From contig NZ_VMHP01000002.1 in assembly GCF_008795985.1 (NCBI RefSeq), forward strand, positions 930,001 to 994,000: DNA of 64,000 nucleotides. Reading direction: 5' to 3'. The notes below the pieces were generated by a model that had not been told where the DNA came from, ran no database searches, and saw nothing but the letters and a program-made list of their open reading frames with translations. The stretch is from Marinobacter halotolerans (lineage in GTDB: Bacteria > Pseudomonadota > Gammaproteobacteria > Pseudomonadales > Oleiphilaceae). Of the stretch, positions 54,325 to 62,778 are shown one piece after another (position 1 is the first letter of the stretch; each line of letters starts with the position of its first letter). The position numbers and the translations under genes were made by a program.

Positions 54325-54921
54325 ATGGAACGACTCAAAGGTAAGGTAGCCGTGATCACGGGCGGCTCCGTTGGCATCGGGGCTGCGACAGCGACCCGAA
54401 TGGCCGAAGAGGGCGCCGCCGTGGCCATTCTTGATTGCCGTGATCCGGACGGCGAGGCATTGGCAGAGGAGTGGGATCTTGTTCAGAATGTGAACGTGAA
54501 AGGTGTGTTTTTCTGTACCAAGCACGCCATTCCCAACATGAAAAAAGCAGGCGTTGGCAGCATTATCAACCTGTCCTCCATCTATGGCCTGGTCAGTGCG
54601 CCTGATATTCCTCCCTATCATGCATCCAAGGGTGCTGTTCGTCTGATGTCCAAAACCGATGCCCTGCTGTATGCCACCGAGAACATTCGGTGCAACTCCA
54701 TTCATCCGGGCTTCATCTGGACACCACTGGTTGAGACCCATCTCCAGACAACCGGAATGGACCTTGAGGAGGCGAAAAAAGCGACAGCGGTACTTCACCC
54801 GGTTGGTCATATGGGGGAACCGGATGACATTGCCTGGGGTGCGGTTTATCTCGCCTCGGACGAATCCAAGTTTGTAACCGGCAGTGAACTGGTGATTGAT
54901 GGCGGATACACCGCCCACTGA
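54325..54921 (+). CDS. Short-chain dehydrogenase/reductase with apparent internal deletion
   Basis: This 198-residue SDR has the cofactor loop TGGSVGIG and the catalytic Ser-Tyr-Lys (INLSS, PPYHASKGA), and ends with VTGSELVIDGGYTAH. Classical members are about 250 residues. Here the sequence passes straight from GEALAEE (after strand 2) to WDLVQNVNVKGVFF (helix before strand 5), so about 50 residues, including the NNAG strand-4 segment, are missing without a frameshift. The fold probably cannot form as usual, so it may be a non-functional gene. I chose ATG 54325 for its GGAAAG site; ATG 54310 is the alternative. It may be the remnant of an enzyme of the glycogen operon or an unrelated passenger. 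Confidence 0.75.
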   Translation: MERLKGKVAVITGGSVGIGAATATRMAEEGAAVAILDCRDPDGEALAEEWDLVQNVNVKGVFFCTKHAIPNMKKAGVGSIINLSSIYGLVSAPDIPPYHASKGAVRLMSKTDALLYATENIRCNSIHPGFIWTPLVETHLQTTGMDLEEAKKATAVLHPVGHMGEPDDIAWGAVYLASDESKFVTGSELVIDGGYTAH

Positions 54922-54951
54922 CTTTTTTACCGACCTGACCGGAGTATCAAC

Positions 54952-57486
54952 TTGACCCTGGCAGCCTATACCCCCCGGTCCTTGCCGGAATCCCTGAATG
55001 GACTGTTTCAGCTGGCACTGGACCTGCGGTGGAGCTGGCACCACGGCACAGACGAGCTCTGGCGTGCACTTGATGCTGAAATCTGGGACACCACCCGAAA
55101 CGCCTGGCTGGTGCTGAACAGTGTGTCCGGCGACAGGTTGGAGGAGCTTGCCGCGGACCCGGAATTCCAGGGCAGCTACAACGCACAGATCTCGGCACAT
55201 CAGGAATTTATCGAGGCGGACACCTGGTACTCATCCGAGTGCCCGGGTGACCTCGGCGAAGGCATTGCCTATTTCTGCATGGAATACGGGTTGAGTGAAT
55301 CCCTGCCGCTCTACAGCGGCGGGCTGGGCGTACTCGCCGGGGATTTTCTCAAGGCGGCGAGTGATCTTGGCGTACCGGTGATGGCGGTGGGGTTGCTCTA
55401 CCAACAGGGGTATTTCCGCCAGGCCATTAGTACCGACGGCGAACAGCTCGAATTCTACCCGTACAACGATCCAACGATGTTACCGGTTTCCCCCCTGCGT
55501 GATGACGGCGGCGAGTGGGTGAGGGTGGTTGTGCCTTTCCCCGGCCGCAACGTGCGACTGCGAGCCTGGAAGGCTCAGGTGGGACGCTGCGAACTACTGC
55601 TGCTCGACAGCAACGACCCAAGAAATGAACCCGGCGACCGCGGCATTACCAGCGAACTTTACACCGGTGATCCGGAAAAGCGCCTGCAGCAGGAAATGGT
55701 GCTCGGAATCGGTGGCTGGCGCCTGCTGAAACAGCTGGGCCGACAGCCGGGCTTGTGCCACCTCAATGAGGGGCATTGCGCATTGGCGCTGATCGAGCGG
55801 GCTTTCAGCTGGCAGGATGAATGCAAGAGCGATTTCGAGACGGCCCGCACTGCGACCCGGTCTACCAACCTGTTCACGACCCACACCTCGGTAGCCTCCG
55901 GATTCGACCATTTTTCACCGCCGCTGCTTCGTTTGTATCTGACGCCCTGGCTCAAAGGTCGTGAGCTTGATGTCGACCATCTGCTGGCATTGGGTAGCGA
56001 ACACAGTCAAGCCAGTGAAAGCGCCGACAGTCCAAAGCTCAACATGGCCTTGCTGGCGCTGAATATGAGTGGCCGGTTCAATGGTGTCAGCCGCATCCAC
56101 CAAAAGGTTACCCAGACCATTTTCCAGCCGTTCTTCCCGCGCTGGCCGGCCGCGGATATTCCTGCAGACTATGTGACCAATGGCATCCACACGCCCAGCT
56201 GGGATTCACCGGAATCCGACGCTATCTGGACTCGCGCCTGCGGCAAGGACCGCTGGCGCCGGCCGCTCCAGACATCCTGTCCGATGACAGACATCACCGA
56301 TGAAGCCTTATGGGAGATGAGGCGCCTGCAACGCACCCGACTGGTCGCTTACCTGCGCCGACGGCTTGCAAGCCAGCATTGCGAGCAGAAGCCGGGAACC
56401 AATCACGAAGCCGCCTGCGGTCTCTTGCTGGATCACGAGACTCTGACGCTGGGATTTGCCCGGCGTTTTACCGAATACAAACGACCGGATCTTTTGCTCA
56501 AAGACAAGGAAAGGTTGCTCAGGCTTCTGGAGAGCAGGGATCGCCCCATCCAGATTGTGCTTGCTGGCAAGGCTCACCCCTATGATCGACGCGGCAAGGA
56601 AATCATCCGACAGTGGAAGGCGTTCTCACGACGGCCGGATGTGGAAGGCAAGGTGGTGTTCATTGAAGACTATGACCTGGGCGTGGCCAACCAGCTGATC
56701 CAGGGTGTGGATGTCTGGCTGAACTGCCCACGGCATCCCTGGGAGGCCTGTGGCACCAGTGGTATGAAGGTGCTGGTTAACGGTGGCCTGAATCTGTCCC
56801 AGTACGATGGCTGGTGGGCAGAGGCCTGGAATCCCGATGTGGGCTGGGCCATTCGCCCCGGCGCCACCTTCGATGAGCTCAGTGGTTCAAACAACCACGA
56901 TCACGATCTTTCAGACAGAGATGAGCTGTTTGACCTGCTGGAGAATGAGGTCATTCCCGGCTTCTATGACGTGGACAGCGATGGTATTCCGCGACAATGG
57001 CTAAGGCGGATGCGAGCGAGCATGGACCGGCTGACAGCGGCATACTCTGCCAATCGAATGGTGCGTGAGTACGTGGAACGGTTTTATCTGCCCATGGCCG
57101 AAAAAGGCAGCAAACGCACGCAGGAAACCTCGAAGGCACTGCTGGAAGAATACAACACCTTAAAAAGGCACTGGCCGCGGCTGAGATTCAACAGCTTTAC
57201 GACCAGCAAAGTCTCCGAAGGGCAGACTTTCGCGGTCGAGGTCTATCTGGATGGAATCGACGAGCAGCGGATTGCGGTTGAGCTTGTCGCGGAACAATCC
57301 GAATATGGGCCAAGAACCGTAGCCGCTATGACAATCAAACGCCTGCTCAGTGGTTCTGCCCACACTTATGTTTACGAATGTGAGGTGCCCTCACGGCCGG
57401 AGGGGCACTATACCCCCAGGATTCGCGTGCGCGATGATCGGCTGAACCTGCCCCTCGAAAACCCCGCGATACTCTGGCTCAAGTAA
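54952..57486 (+). CDS. glgP: Alpha-glucan phosphorylase (DUF3417-containing), copy 2
   Basis: The 844-residue enzyme is a second phosphorylase of the same type, with DUF3417 (about 8-110, LALDLRWSWHHGTDELW), AYFCMEYGLSESLPLYSGGLGVLAGD, NEGHCAL and the PLP-lysine region CGTSGMKVLVNGGLNLS. It differs widely from copy 1 (for example GMKVLVNG against GEKAALNG), so it is not a recent duplicate. It starts at TTG 54952 with GGAG eight bases upstream. It ends the rightward operon. Having two, on opposite strands of one cluster, suggests different substrates or conditions. Confidence 0.94.
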   Translation: MTLAAYTPRSLPESLNGLFQLALDLRWSWHHGTDELWRALDAEIWDTTRNAWLVLNSVSGDRLEELAADPEFQGSYNAQISAHQEFIEADTWYSSECPGDLGEGIAYFCMEYGLSESLPLYSGGLGVLAGDFLKAASDLGVPVMAVGLLYQQGYFRQAISTDGEQLEFYPYNDPTMLPVSPLRDDGGEWVRVVVPFPGRNVRLRAWKAQVGRCELLLLDSNDPRNEPGDRGITSELYTGDPEKRLQQEMVLGIGGWRLLKQLGRQPGLCHLNEGHCALALIERAFSWQDECKSDFETARTATRSTNLFTTHTSVASGFDHFSPPLLRLYLTPWLKGRELDVDHLLALGSEHSQASESADSPKLNMALLALNMSGRFNGVSRIHQKVTQTIFQPFFPRWPAADIPADYVTNGIHTPSWDSPESDAIWTRACGKDRWRRPLQTSCPMTDITDEALWEMRRLQRTRLVAYLRRRLASQHCEQKPGTNHEAACGLLLDHETLTLGFARRFTEYKRPDLLLKDKERLLRLLESRDRPIQIVLAGKAHPYDRRGKEIIRQWKAFSRRPDVEGKVVFIEDYDLGVANQLIQGVDVWLNCPRHPWEACGTSGMKVLVNGGLNLSQYDGWWAEAWNPDVGWAIRPGATFDELSGSNNHDHDLSDRDELFDLLENEVIPGFYDVDSDGIPRQWLRRMRASMDRLTAAYSANRMVREYVERFYLPMAEKGSKRTQETSKALLEEYNTLKRHWPRLRFNSFTTSKVSEGQTFAVEVYLDGIDEQRIAVELVAEQSEYGPRTVAAMTIKRLLSGSAHTYVYECEVPSRPEGHYTPRIRVRDDRLNLPLENPAILWLK

Positions 57487-57489
57487 TTT

Positions 57490-58944
57490 TCAGGTTCGCC
57501 AGAAGGCCGGAGAGAGCACGATAACAACGCTTATTATCTCAAGCCGGCCCATCAGCATCCCCACAGAAAGAATCCACTTCGCCATTTCCGGCATGGGTGC
57601 GAAATTGGTGGCTGGCCCACCAATCGGGCCCAGCCCGGGGCCAACGTTCGTCAGGACGGTAAGCGCACTTGTCAGGCTGGTGATGAAATCCAGCTGCAGG
57701 GCCGCCATGGCCAGCGTAATCAGCAGCAGACTCAACAGAAAGATAAAGGTATAGGCGATCATAGACGCAATGATTTCGTCGCTGACCGGCCTGCCGTTGT
57801 AGTTTCTGGTGAACACCGCGCGGGGATGCAGCAACCGCATCAACTGCTCGCGCAGAACAATCAGGGACAGCTGGAAACGGAATATCTTCATCCCGCCTGC
57901 GGTTGAGCCCGAGCAGCCGCCTACGAACATCAGGAAGAAAAACACCACAAAGGCCAGTGGCCCCCAGGCCGAATAATCGCTTGAGGCATACCCGGTTGTC
58001 GTCACCACGGAGGTTACGTTGAACAGGGTCTCGACATAACCGTCGATCAGATTCAGGCTTCCGTCCGAAATCGTGTAGCGGTAAGCGGTTAGCAAAGCTG
58101 GGATGACCAGCAGGATGGTCAGGAACAGTCGTACTTGCTGATCCCTGAACAGAACCCCGTGCTGGCCGTGCATTTCCCGCACAAACAGGAAAAACGGCAG
58201 GCTGCCGAGCATCATGAAGAATGTCGCTTCCAGCAGGATGAGGTTGGAGTCGAATTTTCCCATGGACAGGTCGGAGGTTGAGAACCCGCCCGTGGCAATG
58301 CTGGTCAGACCGTGGTTAAACGCGTCAAACAGGGTCATGCCGGAGAACCAATAGGTGAGCACGGCAATGATGGAAAAGGCCAGGTAGACGACCAACAGGC
58401 CCCGGCTCAGCGTTTTCATTCGCGGGAGCGCCTTGTCCGTCCATTCCGACGATTCAGTGGCAAAAAGCCGCATGCCGCCTACGCGCAGAAACGGAAGAAC
58501 CGCAACGAACATGCCGATAATGCCGATCCCGCCCAGCCACTGTAGTATCGAACGCCAGAGCAGAAGATCCTGGTCCATCGAATCCAGCCCCGACAGAATC
58601 GTGGCGCCGGTCGTTGTAATGCCGGAGGTGCTTTCAAAGAAAGCCTCGGCGAGTGTCAGGTTCAGATCACTCAGGTAAAAGGGAAGGCCCGAGAGCATGG
58701 ACAGGATAAACCAGCTTGAGACCGTCAGTACGAACATGAAGCGGGGCTTCAGGTCACTGGCGCTTCCGCGGGTCAGCAGAATGCCAATAACCCCGACGCC
58801 AAGACAAATGGCAGCAGACTCGGCAAACGCGAGGGCGTTTGGCGCTTCAGAATTTGCTAGAAGTAACACCGGCAACACCATGAAAATACTCAAAAGTATA
58901 AACATGACGCTGACAATGAATATGACAGGAATCAGATTTCTCAA
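57490..58944 (-). CDS. trkH: Trk-type potassium uptake protein, TrkH
   Basis: TrkH is the membrane channel of the Trk potassium system and works with TrkA. The 484-residue protein has four repeated pore segments with glycine filters: TSGITTTGA, IATGGFST, VTTTGYAS and LTNVGPGLG, along with about ten helices. No trkA gene is in the window. The TTG start at 58944 is uncertain: the reading frame stays open upstream without an ATG or GTG and without a good binding site. It converges with the second phosphorylase (four bases apart). Confidence 0.92.
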   Translation of the reverse strand: MRNLIPVIFIVSVMFILLSIFMVLPVLLLANSEAPNALAFAESAAICLGVGVIGILLTRGSASDLKPRFMFVLTVSSWFILSMLSGLPFYLSDLNLTLAEAFFESTSGITTTGATILSGLDSMDQDLLLWRSILQWLGGIGIIGMFVAVLPFLRVGGMRLFATESSEWTDKALPRMKTLSRGLLVVYLAFSIIAVLTYWFSGMTLFDAFNHGLTSIATGGFSTSDLSMGKFDSNLILLEATFFMMLGSLPFFLFVREMHGQHGVLFRDQQVRLFLTILLVIPALLTAYRYTISDGSLNLIDGYVETLFNVTSVVTTTGYASSDYSAWGPLAFVVFFFLMFVGGCSGSTAGGMKIFRFQLSLIVLREQLMRLLHPRAVFTRNYNGRPVSDEIIASMIAYTFIFLLSLLLITLAMAALQLDFITSLTSALTVLTNVGPGLGPIGGPATNFAPMPEMAKWILSVGMLMGRLEIISVVIVLSPAFWRT

Positions 58945-59035
58945 AGGATGCTCAAGCCGGCTTGACAGAGAGGGCGTCAGAATACATCTACTTGCAGTAA
59001 CATGACAATGTACCCACGACTCATTAGGAGGTCGG

Positions 59036-59617
59036 TTGAATCATCTTGCGCACATGTATCTTGCACCGGATAGCGAGCCGTATCGGATCGGCAGCCTAAT
59101 GGGGGACTTTGCCAGGGGTCTGAATACGCAAGCGCTACCGCATTCCGTCCATGAAGGTTTACGGCATCACCGGGCGGTGGATGCCTTTACCGACCAGCAT
59201 CCGGACGTGATCGCCAGCAAGCGCCTGTTTTCGGACCAGCGTCGGCGGTTCGGCGGGGTCGCGCTGGATATTCTCTACGACCACTACCTGCTGCGGCACT
59301 GGAATCGCTTCAGCTCCGTGGAGCCCGACGAGTTTATTGAACAGGTTTACCGCGAATTAATGGATAACCGCGCGGTAATGCCGGAAAAGATGCAGGCGGT
59401 GACTAGCCAGATCGTGCGCTACGACTGGTTCCGCTCTTATCAGGATCTGGACAATATTGGGTATGCGCTGGATCGAGTGGCAGGGCGCATTCGATTCCGG
59501 CATTCCTTTGCCGGCATCATTGAAGAGATAAAGGCCCTGGATGAACAGCTAGAATCGCTGTTTCTGTCCTTTTTCCCTGATCTTCGGGAACACGCCAGAA
59601 ATTGCTTAGACGATTAG
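59036..59617 (+). CDS. acpH: Acyl carrier protein phosphodiesterase
   Basis: AcpH removes the phosphopantetheine arm from acyl carrier protein. The 193-residue length equals that of E. coli AcpH, and the N-terminus MNHLAHMYLAPDSE, followed by IGSLMGDFARG and HHRAVDAFTDQHPDV, carries the metal-binding His and Asp residues of the HD-like fold. It starts at TTG 59036 after an AGGAGG site. It is divergent from trkH and overlaps the convergent DUF1127-like gene by four bases. Confidence 0.93.
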   Translation: MNHLAHMYLAPDSEPYRIGSLMGDFARGLNTQALPHSVHEGLRHHRAVDAFTDQHPDVIASKRLFSDQRRRFGGVALDILYDHYLLRHWNRFSSVEPDEFIEQVYRELMDNRAVMPEKMQAVTSQIVRYDWFRSYQDLDNIGYALDRVAGRIRFRHSFAGIIEEIKALDEQLESLFLSFFPDLREHARNCLDD

Positions 59618-59910
59618 ATCTTACGAGTCAGTCGAGTCTGGCTCTCTTCTGTAGGCCGTGTCAGTCTCTTGCACTCGATGTAATCCATTGCGTCTTCATT
59701 CAGAGGCAACCGCAGCGCCCGGAGGATATCGTAACGCTGGTAGCCGATATCGTTCAGAATCTGGTCGCGCTCTGCCAACAGAGGAATGAACGCCTTGCGG
59801 AATTCATACCTGCGGGCCATTCGCCGGGCCAGGGTTGCTGGCGCATGCACCATTCCTGAGAACATGGCTTTGGGGTGAAGACCCATAGTGTGAAGCTGCG
59901 CAGTGGTCAT
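59614..59910 (-). CDS. DUF1127-like small basic protein
   Basis: The 98-residue protein ends in a segment like DUF1127 (YjiS): FIPLLAERDQILNDIGYQRYDILRALRLPL. The N-terminal half (ARRMARRYEFRKAF) is basic. DUF1127 proteins are small, often RNA-binding or regulatory; some affect phosphate and carbon metabolism. An AGGAGG site precedes the ATG. It is divergent from the LysR regulator across 123 bases, so control by that regulator is likely. Its stop overlaps the end of acpH. Confidence 0.72.
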   Translation of the reverse strand: MTTAQLHTMGLHPKAMFSGMVHAPATLARRMARRYEFRKAFIPLLAERDQILNDIGYQRYDILRALRLPLNEDAMDYIECKRLTRPTEESQTRLTRKI

Positions 59911-60033
59911 GGTGGGCCTCCTGTCGTGCTGATGTGTTTGTCTGTTTCAGTGTTCATGATGGGATATGGTCAAAGTTCAATCAAACGAAAAGAACTGATA
60001 CTCTGGTTAAGCAAAATTGAACGGGTCACAAAC

Positions 60034-60891
60034 ATGCAATTACTCGACAACGACCTACTGAAAAGCTTCGTGGCGATTGCCGAGCATGGCAGCTTTACCC
60101 GCGCCGCCCGGCAGGTTCACCGTACCCCCTCCGCAATCAGCATGCAGATCAAACGCCTGGAAGAAACGGTGGGCAAAACACTGTTTGTTCGCGACGCGAA
60201 ACAGGTGAGGTTGACTGCCGAAGGCGAAGTGCTGCTCAGTTATGGCCGGCGGCTTCTGAAACTGAACGAGGAAGCCATGCAGCAGTTTTTCAGCCCGAAG
60301 CTCGAGGGCAGGGTCGGGTTTGGTACTTCCGACGACGTGGGTACGCGGATTCTTCCGCGCCTTTTGTCACAGTTCTCCCGGTCCTATCCGGCTGTTCAGA
60401 TTGACGTTGTAGTGGGCAGTAGCAGGGCCAACCAGCAGAAAGTGGATGCCGGTGAGCTGGATATGGCTCTGGTTGTGGTTGGCAACGAAGGTCAGGAGAC
60501 CAGGGGCGAAATTGTCCATTCCGAACCGCTCGTCTGGGCCGGACTGGAGGGTGGCATCGCCATGCACCAACGACCTCTGCCAGTGGCAGTCGCAAACCAG
60601 GGGTGCGTCTGGCGCTGGATGGCCATGAATTCACTGGACCAAGCGGACATACCCTATCGCGTTGCCTACACCTGCGAGCATTCTTCCGGTCAGGAGGCGG
60701 CCATGCTGGCCGATCTGGCCATCGCCCCTTTCCCGCTGGGCCTGGTGCGGGCGCCATTACGCAAGCTGGGGGAAGATTTGCTGCCGGAGATGGGCAGCTA
60801 TCAGATTTCGCTGGTGCGCGGTGGCAATAACCCGATCAACGAAGCGCTGACCGCCTACGTGAAAGAGGCTTTCGCCGATTTCAACAGCTGA
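60034..60891 (+). CDS. LysR-family transcriptional regulator
   Basis: The 285-residue protein has an N-terminal winged helix-turn-helix (about 4-62, with FVAIAEHGSFTRAARQVHRTPSAIS) and a periplasmic-binding-like effector domain (about 85-280). The start is ATG 60034; the longer frame to 59875 would overlap the DUF1127-like gene and shows no family sequence. LysR regulators usually control the divergent neighbour, here the DUF1127-like gene. The effector is unknown. Confidence 0.9.
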   Translation: MQLLDNDLLKSFVAIAEHGSFTRAARQVHRTPSAISMQIKRLEETVGKTLFVRDAKQVRLTAEGEVLLSYGRRLLKLNEEAMQQFFSPKLEGRVGFGTSDDVGTRILPRLLSQFSRSYPAVQIDVVVGSSRANQQKVDAGELDMALVVVGNEGQETRGEIVHSEPLVWAGLEGGIAMHQRPLPVAVANQGCVWRWMAMNSLDQADIPYRVAYTCEHSSGQEAAMLADLAIAPFPLGLVRAPLRKLGEDLLPEMGSYQISLVRGGNNPINEALTAYVKEAFADFNS

Positions 60892-60978
60892 TGCAGGATC
60901 CGGCGGCACCGGCTCAATCATGTTATTGATGTGCTTGAAATCCAAGGAAAACCAGCCATAGTGAATCAGAGGGTCTGA

Positions 60979-61521
60979 ATGGTAAAAGAGAAGCAGCCAG
61001 CCAAGAGGTATCTCATACGGGAAGCCGAGGAAAAAGACCTGCCAGTGTTGGTAGAGTTTCTCGCGAAGCTTGCCCTGCACGTGTCTGGCGCGCCTCACCA
61101 GAGCCTGAAGGAAGACGAAAGTGCTCGGCTTCTCGAGGTATTACGCTCCGCTCTGCCTGATGGCAACAAGCAACTGGTCGTGGCGGAAGTGCCCGGGGAA
61201 GGTCTGGTAGGTATGGGCTATATTTATGTATTACGCAGCCAGGGCATCTGGGAGCAGACCAGCCACGTTGAGTTCCGGTCTGCGTTTATCGATGATGTAT
61301 GGGTTGAGACGGATTACCGCAGCTTGGGCATTTTCCCGGATTTGCTGCGCAAGCTGGTTGCATTCGCTGAAGCAAGGGGCGCCTACGAGCTCATCCTGGA
61401 ATACTCGGCGTCCAACAAAGAGGCGAAGGCCGCCTGGTCCCGCCTGGGCTTCAAGACGGTTGGCGTGCGTGCCGCTGCATTCACAAGCTCAGTGCAGGAA
61501 GCCCTGGCAAACCGGCCATAG
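60979..61521 (+). CDS. GNAT family N-acetyltransferase
   Basis: The 180-residue protein has a GNAT fold: YLIREAEEKDLPVLVEFL at the N-terminus, the strand GMGYIYVL, and the acetyl-CoA region FIDDVWVETDYRSLGIFPDLLRKLVAFAEARGAYELILEYSA is divided over strand 4 and the following helix, though the pyrophosphate loop (here RSLGIF) departs from the usual QxxGxG/A. The substrate is unknown. AGGG lies a few bases before the ATG. The deacetylase-like gene follows after 40 bases on the same strand. Confidence 0.87.
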   Translation: MVKEKQPAKRYLIREAEEKDLPVLVEFLAKLALHVSGAPHQSLKEDESARLLEVLRSALPDGNKQLVVAEVPGEGLVGMGYIYVLRSQGIWEQTSHVEFRSAFIDDVWVETDYRSLGIFPDLLRKLVAFAEARGAYELILEYSASNKEAKAAWSRLGFKTVGVRAAAFTSSVQEALANRP

Positions 61522-61560
61522 CGCCGGAACCGAATCAGATTCGCAAGGAAGAAGGAGAGG

Positions 61561-62667
61561 GTGGTGATAGGCGACCGTAGTGTTGATGTTTTTACCGATG
61601 AAATTATGCTGGGCCACAATCCAGAGGTAGACCTACCGTTTATGCCAAGCCGGGTCGAAAAACGGGTCAGGCATATTCTCAAGGGCCTGGATTTCACCTG
61701 GAGTTATCCAGAGCACCCTGGACGCCTGACGGCGATTACAGAGCACCTGGAGCAAAATCCCATTCCCGGTGTCCAGTTCAAGAAGGGAGGCAGCGCTACC
61801 TATAACCAGCTTGCCCGAGTGCACACCGCGTCTTACCTTGATCACATCCTTTCACTGGCAGGGCAGAGTGTCTGGCTGGATTCGGACACCACCGCAGTCT
61901 CGCCCAACAGTATCAATGCGGCCCTGGCGGCAGCTGGCAACGCCATTTCGGCGGTTGAAAGTGTGGTGAAAGGTGATTGTCAAAGCGCGTTCGCGCTGGT
62001 GCGCCCGCCCGGCCATCACGCTGAGCCGGTTCGGGCGCGGGGCTTCTGTGTTCTGAATAACGTTGCTGTAGCGGCAGCTCATGCTCAGGCAAAACTCGGC
62101 TGCGAGCGGGTTTTGATCATCGACTGGGATGCACATCACGGTAATGGTACCCAGGGTATCTTCTGGGCAGACCCGGACGTCCTGTTTTTTGATTCCCATG
62201 TTGCCGCCCCATTCTATCCCGGTTCCGGAGATATAGACGAAGTCGGTGCCGGGTTTGGTGAGGGCTACACTGTCAATGTACCGCTTCCGGAATCAGCCGG
62301 GGACATCGCTTTTGAAAAGGCATACCGGGAAATACTTGTACCGGCGGCCGACTATTTTAAGCCCGATCTGGTGCTGGTCTCGGCAGGATTCGATCCTCAC
62401 CGTAATGATATGGCCCTGAATCTGTCCTACGACGGTTTCAAGGTTATCACGCGCATTATCCAGGAGGTCGCTGACAAGCACTGCGACGGCAAGTTGGCAT
62501 TGGTGCTGGAAGGTGGCTACAACCTGACATCCCTGGCAAAGGGCGTTCACGCCGTGCTTGAGACACTCTCGGGGGGAGATGTTCCGGAGTTGTACGAGGC
62601 GGGTGTAAAAGAAGTGGAAGAGGCTGCGAAATTCCACCTTTCCGCTTTCAGTGATGAAGACGAGTAA
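61561..62667 (+). CDS. Histone deacetylase/acetylpolyamine amidohydrolase family protein
   Basis: This 368-residue metal-dependent amidohydrolase has the active-site segments RPPGHHAEP (148-156), DWDAHHGNGT (188-197) and SAGFDPH (274-280), which supply the paired histidines and the Asp-His-Asp zinc site. It resembles class II deacetylases and bacterial acetylpolyamine amidohydrolases. The substrate may be a protein lysine or a small acetylated amine. GTG starts at 61561 and 61564 both follow AAGGAG; the second has better spacing. It is adjacent to a GNAT acetyltransferase, so the two might act on the same group. Confidence 0.92.
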   Translation: MVIGDRSVDVFTDEIMLGHNPEVDLPFMPSRVEKRVRHILKGLDFTWSYPEHPGRLTAITEHLEQNPIPGVQFKKGGSATYNQLARVHTASYLDHILSLAGQSVWLDSDTTAVSPNSINAALAAAGNAISAVESVVKGDCQSAFALVRPPGHHAEPVRARGFCVLNNVAVAAAHAQAKLGCERVLIIDWDAHHGNGTQGIFWADPDVLFFDSHVAAPFYPGSGDIDEVGAGFGEGYTVNVPLPESAGDIAFEKAYREILVPAADYFKPDLVLVSAGFDPHRNDMALNLSYDGFKVITRIIQEVADKHCDGKLALVLEGGYNLTSLAKGVHAVLETLSGGDVPELYEAGVKEVEEAAKFHLSAFSDEDE

Positions 62668-62689
62668 CAGGGGGCTGCTTTAACGAAGA

Positions 62690-62732
62690 ACGCCCGTGAT
62701 TCTGAAGTCTTGTTGACCAGAATCACGGGCGT
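62690..62732. repeat. Perfect 15-bp inverted repeat (hairpin) between convergent genes
   Basis: ACGCCCGTGATTCTG at 62690-62704 pairs exactly with 62718-62732 across a 13-base loop. It lies between the deacetylase-like gene and the stop of the ATP-grasp gene. No T-run follows on either strand, so it may be a non-canonical or bidirectional terminator or an RNA-stability element. Confidence 0.7.
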
Positions 62733-62778
62733 CTAAACTGCTACAACTTATTGACTTCTAAATTCGCTGTGCCAGTCA

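Noticed and set aside
54325..54921. Frameshifted SDR
   Set aside because: The reading frame is continuous and both ends are in the same frame; the loss is a clean in-frame deletion.
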